Assembly: GCA_000063505.1 (NCBI GenBank)
Contig: CT971583.1
Span: 2,302,981-2,366,980 of the forward strand
DNA from: Synechococcus sp. WH 7803
Lineage (GTDB): Bacteria; Cyanobacteriota; Cyanobacteriia; PCC-6307; Cyanobiaceae
Reading direction: 5' to 3'
DNA length: 64,000 nt
Part shown: in pieces, positions 17,032 through 24,753 of the stretch
Layout of the letters: each line of letters begins with the position of its first letter
Position numbering within the stretch: the stretch's first letter is position 1
Notes under the pieces: generated by a model
The model's database searches: none
What the model saw: only the letters and a program-made list of their open reading frames with translations
Told to the model about the DNA's origin: nothing
Position numbers and translations under genes: made by a program

Positions 17032-17277
17032 ATGACCCGCCGACGTGCCTCCAACCGTTCCGCTATGGACCGAACCGCATTGGACCGAGCCGCAATGGAG
17101 GCGCGTTCCGAACGGAGGCGCACTGCTGAACGTTATCGCCCGGAGAGCCGCCAACGCCTGAACGGGGACCGGTTTCAAAGCGAACTGGATCGGGACTTCG
17201 CCGCCATGAAACGGGTCTGGCAGATGTTGAGGCACGGAGCTGTGCGCATGCTTGGCGAAGTTGGGCGCCAATACTGA
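17032..17277 (+). CDS. Small basic protein, unknown function
   Basis: The frame gives 81 residues, very rich in Arg, with a short repeating pattern in the first half (SAMDRTALDRAAMEA) and a hydrophobic C-terminal helix. It starts 27 bases from the divergent chelatase start and lies upstream of nirA on the same strand. I do not know a family. The codon pattern is in keeping with neighbours, but the reading is not secure. If it is not a gene, the space before nirA is 523 bases. Confidence 0.4.
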   Translation: MTRRRASNRSAMDRTALDRAAMEARSERRRTAERYRPESRQRLNGDRFQSELDRDFAAMKRVWQMLRHGAVRMLGEVGRQY

Positions 17278-17321
17278 AAATGCGGAATGGTGCCTTCTAC
17301 GGCTGCATCTGCTTCGAAGCT

Positions 17322-17392
17322 GTATCTGAAGTCACATTTTGGTCTCACCAAGCCCGAAGCCAGCAGGGCCTGAAAAATGTTCGAACTGCTAC
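17322..17392 (+). promoter_or_regulatory. Candidate NtcA-type sites upstream of nirA
   Basis: Two imperfect GTA-N8-TAC sites lie in the 250 bases before nirA: GTA-N8-CAC at 17322-17335 (flanked as TGTA and CACA) and GTT-N8-TAC at 17379-17392. The second has AAAACT at 17415-17420 at the spacing of an NtcA -10 box. Neither is perfect; the call leans on nirA being an NtcA target in other cyanobacteria. Confidence 0.3.
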
Positions 17393-17527
17393 CGACAGCA
17401 ATACAACGAAACGGAAAACTGTTGTTGGCGTTGCTTTCGTTCCGACACGCCAGCGGACCAAGGGTCCGTCAACGATTGATTCACGCACTGCTTGAAGTGA
17501 TCAGTCTGTCCTTTCTTCTTCAAGACC

Positions 17528-19069
17528 ATGACGATCAGCTCTCCCTCCAGGCCCTATCTGGACGGCAAGAAGCTCAACAAGATCGAGCAGAACAAGGCCG
17601 CTAAAGATGGTCTTCTGGTTGGACCTGAGATTGAGAAATTTGCTGAAATCGGTTGGGAACAGGTCGATGAAACAGACCTGCAACTGCGTTTGAAGTGGTA
17701 CGGAATGTTCTGGCGACCCAAAACCCCAGGACAGTTTATGTTGCGCCTGAGAGTTCCGAACGGTGTTCTTTCGGCACAACAACTGCGCGTCGTCGCATCA
17801 ATTGTTGAACGCTACGGTGAAAGCGGCAGTTGCGATATCACCACACGTCAGAATCTGCAGTTGCGCGGCGTTCTGCTCAACGACCTGCCTGAAATCCTGA
17901 AGCGCCTTAAGGAAGCAGGGCTCAGCTCAATCCAATCCGGCTTCGACAATCCTCGGAATGTCACCGGTAACCCTCTGGCCGGAATTGATCCCCACGAAAT
18001 TGTTGATACCCGCCCGTACACCACGGAACTGCAGAACTTTCTAACCAACAATTGTCAAGGCAATCCAGACTATTCCAACCTGCCACGCAAATGGAATACA
18101 GCCGTCGCAGGCGCTAAGGATAATTTCCTGCTTCACAACGACATCGTCTTCCATCCTGTTGAGCACAACGGCGAGATGGGCTTTGGCGTATGGATTGGCG
18201 GGATCCTCTCCTCGCAGATGAATGCTTATGCCATTCCTCTGAATGCTTGGGTGAAGCCAAACGAGATCTGCCGCATGACCGATGCTGTGATCTCACTCTG
18301 GAGAGACAACGGGGAACGGGACAAGCGCCCTAAAGGTCGCTTCCGTTTGTATCTCGACTCCGTTGGCATCGATGCATTCCGTTCAGACGTTGAACAGATC
18401 TTCGGCCCCTTAACTCCAGATCCCGGCTCCGTATTCGCGACCGAACCCCGATCTCATTACGGACTTCATCCCCAGAAACAGGAGGGGTTGTCGTTTGCGG
18501 GCCTGCATGTTCCAGTGGGGCGCCTTACGGCACAAGACCTTCAGGACCTGGCGACTGCAAGTTTGCAATACGGCAGTGGAGAAGTACGACTCACTGAAGA
18601 TCAGAATGTGATCGTTGTAGGCCTGCCGGCAGAAGCCATCGAGGCTTTCAAGGCCGATCCTCTCGTTCAGCGATTCCCCTTAGAGCCAGGCACCCTTGCA
18701 GCAGGAACGGTGTCCTGCACGGGTAATACCTACTGCAGCTTCGGCCTTACCAACACCAAAGACCAGGCCTTAACAATCGCTCAGGAGCTCGACCAAGAGC
18801 TCAACCTCCCAGAGGAGGTGAAGATCCATTGGACTGGATGTCCCAACACCTGCGGCCAGGCATTTATGGGCGCCATCGGGCTTACTGGCACCAAGGCCAA
18901 AAACAGCGAAGGGGTGATGGGTGAGGGCTACATGCTCACCACGGGAGGCTCCCAAGGGGAAAATCCCACGGTGGGTGAGGTGAAACAGAAGGCGATCCCA
19001 GCGGATCAAATCAAAACCGTATTGAAGGATCTGCTGGTGGAGCAATTCGGCGCCACTGCCAAAACCTGA
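17528..19069 (+). CDS. nirA: Ferredoxin-nitrite reductase NirA
   Basis: NirA reduces nitrite to ammonium with six electrons from ferredoxin. The 513-residue protein has two ferredoxin-like half domains and the 4Fe-4S/siroheme cysteines at Cys397, Cys403, Cys438 and Cys442 (CTGNTYC and CPNTC). The N-terminal siroheme-binding segment DITTRQNLQLRG is also present. The length is typical of the cyanobacterial enzyme without a C-terminal ferredoxin domain. A hairpin follows, then a small gene and the nitrite channel on the same strand. cobA and the chelatase-like gene upstream probably feed its siroheme supply. Confidence 0.96.
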   Translation: MTISSPSRPYLDGKKLNKIEQNKAAKDGLLVGPEIEKFAEIGWEQVDETDLQLRLKWYGMFWRPKTPGQFMLRLRVPNGVLSAQQLRVVASIVERYGESGSCDITTRQNLQLRGVLLNDLPEILKRLKEAGLSSIQSGFDNPRNVTGNPLAGIDPHEIVDTRPYTTELQNFLTNNCQGNPDYSNLPRKWNTAVAGAKDNFLLHNDIVFHPVEHNGEMGFGVWIGGILSSQMNAYAIPLNAWVKPNEICRMTDAVISLWRDNGERDKRPKGRFRLYLDSVGIDAFRSDVEQIFGPLTPDPGSVFATEPRSHYGLHPQKQEGLSFAGLHVPVGRLTAQDLQDLATASLQYGSGEVRLTEDQNVIVVGLPAEAIEAFKADPLVQRFPLEPGTLAAGTVSCTGNTYCSFGLTNTKDQALTIAQELDQELNLPEEVKIHWTGCPNTCGQAFMGAIGLTGTKAKNSEGVMGEGYMLTTGGSQGENPTVGEVKQKAIPADQIKTVLKDLLVEQFGATAKT

Positions 19070-19093
19070 CGCGCATGGCGATCGAAACGGCAG

Positions 19094-19124
19094 GGCCGTG
19101 ACGCTTCTTTTTGAAGTCACGGCC
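19094..19124 (+). terminator. Hairpin downstream of nirA
   Basis: GGCCGTGAC and CTTC pair with GAAG and TCACGGCC around a TTTTT loop, with a two-base bulge. No T run follows the stem, so it may be an mRNA-stabilising or partial terminator structure between nirA and the downstream genes. Confidence 0.45.
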
Positions 19125-19157
19125 GTCACGCCAAATCACGGATCGCCTTTTCGCACC

Positions 19158-19292
19158 ATGGCACAACCCACAGACTTTTTCTCCAAGTTCGTCAACTGGC
19201 TGAGCGCCCAAGGAACCGCACCAAAAACCATCACAAACAACGATGGCGGCAAAGACTTCTTCTCAAAGCTGATGAACCGGATCTCCAGCTGA
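19158..19292 (+). CDS. Small protein with a duplicated DFFSK motif, unknown function
   Basis: The 44-residue product contains the same motif twice, TDFFSKFVNWLS near the N-terminus and KDFFSKLMNRIS at the C-terminus, joined by a polar Gly/Asn-rich linker. Each copy could form a short amphipathic helix. It lies between nirA and the nitrite channel, all on one strand, with 30 bases to the next start. The internal duplication argues for real coding. No family is recognised; a role in nitrite reduction or channel assembly is a guess from position. Confidence 0.5.
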   Translation: MAQPTDFFSKFVNWLSAQGTAPKTITNNDGGKDFFSKLMNRISS

Positions 19293-19322
19293 CTTCACTC
19301 ACCCAACCCCTGAAATGCACTG

Positions 19323-20204
19323 ATGGATTACGTTCTCCCCAATGAACTGGTCGACGGCATGATTGCCGCCGGCGGCAAAAAAGCAAACGTCAGCGTTAAG
19401 GATTTACTTCTGCGCGGCTTCTATTCAGGTGCCATTCTCGGTCTGGCCGTGATTCTGGCCCTCACCGTTGGCATTCAAAGCAAACTGCCCTTTTTAGGTT
19501 CGGTTCTGTTCCCTTTCGGTTTTGCCAGCATTGTGCTGTTTGGCATGGAGCTTGTGACGGGTAATTTTGCCCTCCTGCCCATGGCAACCTGGGCTGGTCG
19601 CAGCTCCTGGGGAGCCACGTTCCGCAACTGGAGCTGGGTGTGGATTGGCAACTTCATCGGCACGCTGGTGGTGGCGGTGATCATGGCCATCAGCCTCACC
19701 AGTGGAGGCACCGTGGATCCAGCAGCCGATGGTGGCGTCTGGCAGAAGGTTGCCCAGAAAATCATGACGTTGAACATCGCCAACGTTGAAAAGAAGTACG
19801 AAGCTCTGGGTTCACTTGGATTCGGGCTGGCCATTTTGCGAGGCCTGGTTGCCAACTGGCTCGTCTGCTTGGGCGTCACCATGGCTCTGGTGAGCAAGAG
19901 CGTTCCTGGAAAACTTCTGGCCTGCTGGTTGCCCATCACGGCATTCCAAACGATGGGAATGGAACACATTGTGGTGAATCAATTTCTCCACACCGCAGGG
20001 CCAATTCTGGGATCAGGTGTGCCGTTCTGGAAATGTATTTTCTGGAATTTCCTTCCGGTCACCATCGGCAACATTATCGGTGGCATGGTATTCATCGGCA
20101 TGCTCTTCTACAGCACCCACCGCACCACCATGGACAACGTGCTGCCCAAGGAGCACGATGAGAAACTGGAGCGTGAACTTGCAGCTGAACTGGGAGCACG
20201 CTGA
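19323..20204 (+). CDS. focA: Formate/nitrite transporter family channel (NirC/FocA type)
   Basis: This 293-residue protein has six hydrophobic spans and the FNT pattern: LLRGFYSGAILGLAVILA near the N-terminus, FGMELVTGNFALLPMA in the first half and NWLVCLGVTMAL in the second. A QTMGMEHIVVNQF segment holds the central His region. Beside nirA it most likely moves nitrite rather than formate, either taking it up or letting excess out when reduction lags. The gene is followed after six bases by a HEAT-like gene, suggesting a shared transcript. Confidence 0.88.
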   Translation: MDYVLPNELVDGMIAAGGKKANVSVKDLLLRGFYSGAILGLAVILALTVGIQSKLPFLGSVLFPFGFASIVLFGMELVTGNFALLPMATWAGRSSWGATFRNWSWVWIGNFIGTLVVAVIMAISLTSGGTVDPAADGGVWQKVAQKIMTLNIANVEKKYEALGSLGFGLAILRGLVANWLVCLGVTMALVSKSVPGKLLACWLPITAFQTMGMEHIVVNQFLHTAGPILGSGVPFWKCIFWNFLPVTIGNIIGGMVFIGMLFYSTHRTTMDNVLPKEHDEKLERELAAELGAR

Positions 20205-20210
20205 CAACCA

Positions 20211-20936
20211 ATGAGTGTTGACGAAGCCATCCTCTGGGAACGGCTGGCGCGATCACGCAGAGCTCCATTGGAGCCTTCCTGGCTGGAGGAGTCTTACTCC
20301 TCCAGCCTTTCTGCTGATCTGCGTCAAGCCCTCTGCGAAAAACTTGGATCTCTGGCCGCCCATGGCTGGCCGATCATTCAGCGCCTAATCCAGCAACACG
20401 GTGAGCAGAACGAGCTCGTGCTGGCAGCAGGGTTATGCCATCAACGTGAAGCGCGCGACTGGCTCCTGCAGCGGCTGGATGAACCCAGTCAACTTGACGA
20501 TGACCATCTTTGCGTCCTCCAGGCTTTGTCCTGCTGGGGCGCTGACGTTCCTGAATCAGTGTTGCTCACATGTCTGCGACACCCTGGGCTTCAACACCGC
20601 CTGACTGGCTTGCAACTGATCAGCTTCCGGGCTCATTCACTCACGGATCAACAGCTTCTCGCTCTCTGCAGCGATCTGCTCGATGATTGTCGCGATCCGC
20701 TTGTGATCTCCACCATTCGGGTGCTTCAACGCAGGGATGGCGAAGCGATCAGTGATCGCCTGGCTGCACTGTGCCAGAACAACTCCGAGGTGATTGCCGG
20801 CGCGGCCTTCCGAGCCCTGGGATGTATCGCCACCCCCACCAGTCAACGCTTGCTCGTTGAACTGAGTGAATCACTGGATGATCCAGGCCGGCGCGAGCTC
20901 GCACAACGGCAATTGAGCCAACAATTCCGCAACTAA
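20211..20936 (+). CDS. HEAT-repeat-like helical protein linked to nitrite genes
   Basis: The 241-residue protein is all helical, with recurring Leu-rich units, for instance LLTCLRHPGLQHRLTGLQLISF, DPLVISTIRVLQRRDG and NNSEVIAGAAFRALGCIA, as in HEAT or Armadillo-type repeats. It has no signal peptide or catalytic motif, so a scaffold or partner-binding role is likely. Cyanobacterial NirB, an accessory factor for full nitrite reductase activity, is a possible relative, but I cannot confirm that from the sequence. It starts six bases after the nitrite channel and ends at a strong terminator. Confidence 0.65.
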   Translation: MSVDEAILWERLARSRRAPLEPSWLEESYSSSLSADLRQALCEKLGSLAAHGWPIIQRLIQQHGEQNELVLAAGLCHQREARDWLLQRLDEPSQLDDDHLCVLQALSCWGADVPESVLLTCLRHPGLQHRLTGLQLISFRAHSLTDQQLLALCSDLLDDCRDPLVISTIRVLQRRDGEAISDRLAALCQNNSEVIAGAAFRALGCIATPTSQRLLVELSESLDDPGRRELAQRQLSQQFRN

Positions 20937-20944
20937 ACAATAAA

Positions 20945-20965
20945 AAGCCCGGCAATGCCGGGCTT
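20945..20965. terminator. Bidirectional terminator between the HEAT gene and cynS
   Basis: A perfect ten-base stem (AAGCCCGGCA with TGCCGGGCTT) lies nine bases after the HEAT-gene stop. On the minus strand it is followed by TTTTTATTGTT, so it is a strong terminator for cynS. On the plus strand the tail is only TTCATCC. Confidence 0.8.
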
Positions 20966-21010
20966 CATCCTCTCGCTGTCCTTTAAAAGCTCACACGATT
21001 CAAGACCCAT

Positions 21011-21493
21011 TCACCATTTTTTGTAAGGAAGGAACTTACCGCACATGGTGATCTTCACGCGATCGCCTTTGGGATCCTCAACCTTATCCACCTCAAGGGT
21101 GAAATCAATCGCACTCATGATGCCATCGCCGAATTTTTCCTGAATGACATCCTTCAGCGGCATTCCATACACCTGCATGATCTCGTAGAAACGATAAATC
21201 AAAGGATCGGTAGGAATCACCGGCTCGAGACTGCCTTTCGTGGGGAACTCCTGGATTGCTGCTGTGATCGCGGGGTCCAAGGAGAGCAATGACGACAGCT
21301 TTTCAGCTTCCTCCGCTGATGCTGTGGCCTGCCCATAAAACAAGGAGGCAACCCAGACTTCATCAAGCCCAAGCGCTGATCCCAGATCGGCGAAACTCAT
21401 GCCTTTGGCTTTCTTAGCTGCCATCAAACTGGCTGTCACAGTGCTCTGTGAAGGAGCCGAGAGCGATGCGGTCGTGAGTGTGGAGGAGGTCAT
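21011..21493 (-). CDS. cynS: Cyanate hydratase (cyanase)
   Basis: Cyanase converts cyanate and bicarbonate to ammonia and CO2. The 160-residue protein has an N-terminal helical domain and the C-terminal catalytic domain with Arg101, Glu104 and Ser127, exactly offset by five from the E. coli triad Arg96, Glu99, Ser122, in [11 protein letters not shown] and [11 protein letters not shown]. The ATG at 21493 was taken; one at 21526 would add 11 residues. The N-terminal 20 residues are Ser/Thr-rich. No cynABD transporter genes are seen beside it. It ends at a strong terminator shared with the nitrite operon. Confidence 0.95.
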   Translation of the reverse strand: MTSSTLTTASLSAPSQSTVTASLMAAKKAKGMSFADLGSALGLDEVWVASLFYGQATASAEEAEKLSSLLSLDPAITAAIQEFPTKGSLEPVIPTDPLIYRFYEIMQVYGMPLKDVIQEKFGDGIMSAIDFTLEVDKVEDPKGDRVKITMCGKFLPYKKW

Positions 21494-21643
21494 GCCAGGA
21501 AGGCAATTTGCATGATGAATGTTCACGCAGTCACGACCCAGTCAATGCATCAATGACGACCAAAATGACAATTCGATTTGGATGCAATGAACACAACACG
21601 GCCCATGCACAGCTGCTCTATTGGAACCAGTTGATTCGAAGTC

Positions 21644-21814
21644 ATGAGTGCTCTTTTCCGTTCCTTCAGCTCCCTGCTGTTCAGCCAGCAACTTGAATCC
21701 AGCGGAGCGTCCAATCTGGTGCTTGAACGCCTGTATTACGCCGACGGCCGCCAAAATCCTGATCACCCCCTCCACGGCAGCTTCACAGGCTTGACCTATC
21801 TCGACTCCCCGTGA
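21644..21814 (+). CDS. Small conserved-looking hypothetical protein
   Basis: This frame encodes 56 residues: an N-terminal amphipathic helix (RSFSSLLFSQQLESSG), then LVLERLYYADGRQNPDHPLHGSFTG. The LERLYYADGR and HPxHGxFTGL segments look like a compact conserved motif that I associate with short proteins of marine picocyanobacteria, from memory only. It is divergent from cynS and lies upstream of the TrpD-family gene. Function is unknown. Confidence 0.5.
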   Translation: MSALFRSFSSLLFSQQLESSGASNLVLERLYYADGRQNPDHPLHGSFTGLTYLDSP

Positions 21815-21898
21815 CTCTGCGCCTCGGGCTGTTGGTATCAACGACTACCTCTAGCCCCCCTGCGCTGCAGAACACTGCATCCATTGGCCTGAACGCAC

Positions 21899-22960
21899 GT
21901 GACAAGTCCTGTCCTCAACGGTCGTGAACGGTTCAAACAGCACCTTCGCAAGGTGGGCAGCGGCGAACACACCAGCAAGGGCATGAGCCGCGAGGAAGCA
22001 GCGGATGCCCTTGAGCTCATGCTTCATCAGGACGCAACACCAGCTCAGATTGGTGCCTTTTTGATTGCGCACCGGATCCGACGTCCTGAGCCTCAGGAAC
22101 TCACGGGGATGCTGGATACCTACCGGAAACTGGGTCCGGTTCTGCACAGTGCGCCCGGACAACGTCCGCCGCTGTGCTTCGGCATGCCCTACGACGGACG
22201 CACGCGAACAGCACCGATCTACCCCCTCACCACCCTGGTGCTGCTGGCCTGTAACCAGCCGGTGGTGCTTCAGGGTGGCGAGCGCATGCCAATCAAATAC
22301 GGCATCACGGCAATTGAATTGTTCCGCAGCCTCGGGCTCGATCTGCGAGGACTGCCCCTTGAAACCGTTCAGGACGGCTTTCACAACCAGGGGTTTGCCC
22401 TGATTCATCAGCCCGATCATTTCGCCCTTGCCGAGAGCCTGATCACTTACAGGGATGAACTGGGCAAACGTCCGCCTGTGGCCAGTCTCGAACTGCTCTG
22501 GACCGCCCATCGAGGGGACCATCGTTTGATTAGCGGATTCGTCCACCCCCCCACCGAAAGCCGTGCCTGGGAAGCACTGAAACTCGCCGGTGAAACCGAT
22601 CTCTACACCGTGAAAGGGTTGGAAGGTGGCACCGATCTGCCCATTGGTCGAGCCTGCATCACCGCCCGTGTTCAGGGCGAGCAAACAGAACGGCTGATCC
22701 TCCACCCCAGGGACCACGGGTGCCATGCCGCCGATGTGGAGTGGACTGACCTCACCACCTGGCAGGCCCAAGCCATGGACGCCTTGCAGAACCGCGGACC
22801 GCTGCAGGACTCCCTGCGCTGGAACGCCGGTGTTTATCTCTGGTTTGCGGGTCTCAGCGAGAGCCTGGAAACGGCTTTGGAGCAAGCCACCTCTGTGATG
22901 GACCAGGGCCTAGCCCTTCAGCAGCTTGATCAGTTGTGCAGCTGCCTGTCCATTCGGTGA
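21899..22960 (+). CDS. Anthranilate phosphoribosyltransferase family protein (TrpD2-like)
   Basis: The 353-residue protein keeps the TrpD layout: a helical N-terminal segment with SREEAADALELML and ATPAQIGAFLIAHRIR, then the alpha/beta domain. The usual TrpD loop (a KHGNRxxSSxxGSADVLEALG-type motif) is replaced here by a different loop, QGGERMPIKYGITAIELFRSLG. It is therefore probably not a tryptophan-pathway enzyme but a TrpD2/YbiB-like or other nucleic-acid or nucleotide-binding relative. It lies beside cynS; a nitrogen-linked role is only suggested by position. The 3' end overlaps the convergent acetyltransferase by 31 bases. The start codon at 21899 is GTG. Confidence 0.75.
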   Translation: MTSPVLNGRERFKQHLRKVGSGEHTSKGMSREEAADALELMLHQDATPAQIGAFLIAHRIRRPEPQELTGMLDTYRKLGPVLHSAPGQRPPLCFGMPYDGRTRTAPIYPLTTLVLLACNQPVVLQGGERMPIKYGITAIELFRSLGLDLRGLPLETVQDGFHNQGFALIHQPDHFALAESLITYRDELGKRPPVASLELLWTAHRGDHRLISGFVHPPTESRAWEALKLAGETDLYTVKGLEGGTDLPIGRACITARVQGEQTERLILHPRDHGCHAADVEWTDLTTWQAQAMDALQNRGPLQDSLRWNAGVYLWFAGLSESLETALEQATSVMDQGLALQQLDQLCSCLSIR

Positions 22961-23388
22961 TGCTCAAAAGGCACACCTGCAACCGTGAAAGCCTCGCGGC
23001 CTCGAAACCGCCAGCTGCAGCGCTCCAACAAGGGGCGACTCAACAGACTCGCCTCAGCGTGAATGTGCACGAGCCCTTCAGCACGGGCATCGCATTCAAT
23101 GCGTTTCACTAGTGCCGTGCCATGGCCCTGGCGTGATTCCAGTCCACGGCAATACAACAACGCCAACCGATCCTGCGGCTGACGCAACGCAAACGCAGCA
23201 CCATCGCCGCTGATCCAACCGTCACCGTCTCGAAACAAAGGATCCAGCACTCCAGGAAGCCAGGCCAGGGACACCCAGGCATGAATCTGTGCCTCGGAGT
23301 ACAAACCTCGCGCCTGACTTTCGATGGCATCGGCGTAGATCGCGCGGAGCAAGTCGGCATCCGTTGATTGAATCCGTCGCAACGCCAT
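22930..23388 (-). CDS. GNAT family N-acetyltransferase
   Basis: The 152-residue protein begins LRRIQSTDADLLRAIYADAIESQ and holds the acetyl-CoA loop as ESRQGHGTALVKRIECDARAEG (motif A, Q/R-x-x-G-x-G/A), then a HAEASLLSRPLLERCSWR strand-helix. This is a standard small GNAT enzyme; the substrate is unknown. The ATG at 23388 was chosen over an open extension to 23562, which lies antisense to the MFS gene. It overlaps the TrpD-like gene at its 3' end and starts four bases from the divergent MFS gene. Confidence 0.8.
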   Translation of the reverse strand: MALRRIQSTDADLLRAIYADAIESQARGLYSEAQIHAWVSLAWLPGVLDPLFRDGDGWISGDGAAFALRQPQDRLALLYCRGLESRQGHGTALVKRIECDARAEGLVHIHAEASLLSRPLLERCSWRFRGREAFTVAGVPFEHHRMDRQLHN

Positions 23389-23392
23389 CAGC

Positions 23393-24658
23393 GTGGCCTG
23401 TGGGAATGTGAGTCTCCACCTTCGAGCAGCCAGATTGCAGCGTCCTCGGATCCCCACCCTGCTGAGTGCGTTCCTCACACTCCTGAACGACAGGTTGAGC
23501 GAAAGCATCGTGTTTCCGCTGCTGCCCTTCCTGCTGGCAAGCTTCAACGCCGACGGACGCACCCTTGGACTGCTGGCAGGAAGCTATGCCCTCGCCCAGT
23601 TCGCCGCGACGCCATTGATCGGAGCCCTCAGTGACCGCTACGGCCGTCGGCCCGTGATCGCCACTTGTGTCGGTGGATCCGTGCTGGGCCTGGGTCTGTT
23701 CGCTCTCACCGTGAGCCTCGACTGGCCAGCCGGTGCCTCCTTGCCCCTCATGCTGCTGTTTCTGGCGCGCTTGATCGATGGGGTGAGCGGTGGAACCGCC
23801 GCCACCGCCAGTGCAGTCTTGGCCGACATCACACCTCCAGAGAAGCGAGCCAAAGCCTTCGGGCTCATCGGCGTGGCCTTTGGACTCGGCTTCATCGTGG
23901 GGCCCTTCCTTGGCGGGCAGCTTGCACGCATCAACGTGACCGTGCCGGTATGGGCTGCCACTGGATTTGCAGTGGTGAATCTGCTGGTGGTTCTGGGACT
24001 CCTCCCGGAAACACATCCAGCCGATGAACGCAGGGCCATGCCGCGCAAACGGGATCTCAATCCATTGGCTCAAGTCATCAAAGTGACGGCCAATCCCGCC
24101 GTCGGACGGCTCTGTTTGAGTTTTTTCCTGTTCTTCCTGGCGTTCAACGGCTTCACCGCCATCTTGGTGCTCTATTTCAAACAACAGTTCAACTGGGGCC
24201 CTGAACTGGCCAGTACGGCCTTTCTGATCGTGGGCATTGTGGCCACCGTGGTGCAGGGTGGATTGATCGGCCCGCTGGTGAAACGTCTGGGCGAGTGGCG
24301 ACTGACACTGATCGGGCTCAGCCTGGTGATCACGGGTTGCCTGCTGATTCCATCAACATCGGCTCAACAGGCCCAACAAGGAGTTTTCAGTGCCGTGGCG
24401 ATTTTGGCGACGGGCACCGGGTTGGTGACACCAAGCCTGCGCAGCCTGGTGTCCAGGCGTCTGAACTCAGAAGGTCAGGGGGCAGCCCTCGGCAGCCTGC
24501 AGGCCCTGCAGAGTTTCGGCAGTTTTCTCGGACCTCCGCTCGCGGGACTCAGCTATGACCTGCTGGGACAGACCAGTCCGTTCCTGGTGAGTGCCGGCTT
24601 GCTGATCGCCGTGACCCTGCTGGTGGGAGGAACGCCACGGCTGCAGCGCAGTGACTGA
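23393..24658 (+). CDS. MFS transporter, TetA/multidrug efflux type
   Basis: The 421-residue protein has 12 predicted membrane helices. The helix 2-3 loop motif is GALSDRYGRRPV, the standard MFS motif A, and the helix 5 motif GVAFGLGFIVGPFLGG is the drug-proton antiporter motif C. This makes it an H+-coupled exporter of the TetA group; the substrate is unknown. The start is taken as GTG at 23393, almost touching the divergent acetyltransferase start; GTG at 23408 is another option. Confidence 0.85.
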   Translation: MACGNVSLHLRAARLQRPRIPTLLSAFLTLLNDRLSESIVFPLLPFLLASFNADGRTLGLLAGSYALAQFAATPLIGALSDRYGRRPVIATCVGGSVLGLGLFALTVSLDWPAGASLPLMLLFLARLIDGVSGGTAATASAVLADITPPEKRAKAFGLIGVAFGLGFIVGPFLGGQLARINVTVPVWAATGFAVVNLLVVLGLLPETHPADERRAMPRKRDLNPLAQVIKVTANPAVGRLCLSFFLFFLAFNGFTAILVLYFKQQFNWGPELASTAFLIVGIVATVVQGGLIGPLVKRLGEWRLTLIGLSLVITGCLLIPSTSAQQAQQGVFSAVAILATGTGLVTPSLRSLVSRRLNSEGQGAALGSLQALQSFGSFLGPPLAGLSYDLLGQTSPFLVSAGLLIAVTLLVGGTPRLQRSD

Positions 24659-24753
24659 ACACAAGCCACAACCCTCAGCGCGCTTTCCAGAACACAGTCC
24701 TGTCAATTCACGATTGCTACGTTGCGCGGGCCGGCTCCTCACCTGGTCACGCC

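Noticed and set aside
17377..17604. A 75-codon frame overlapping the nirA start in another phase
   Set aside because: It overlaps the secure nirA N-terminus by 77 bases and ends in a Gln-rich shadow segment; no sign of a leader peptide function.
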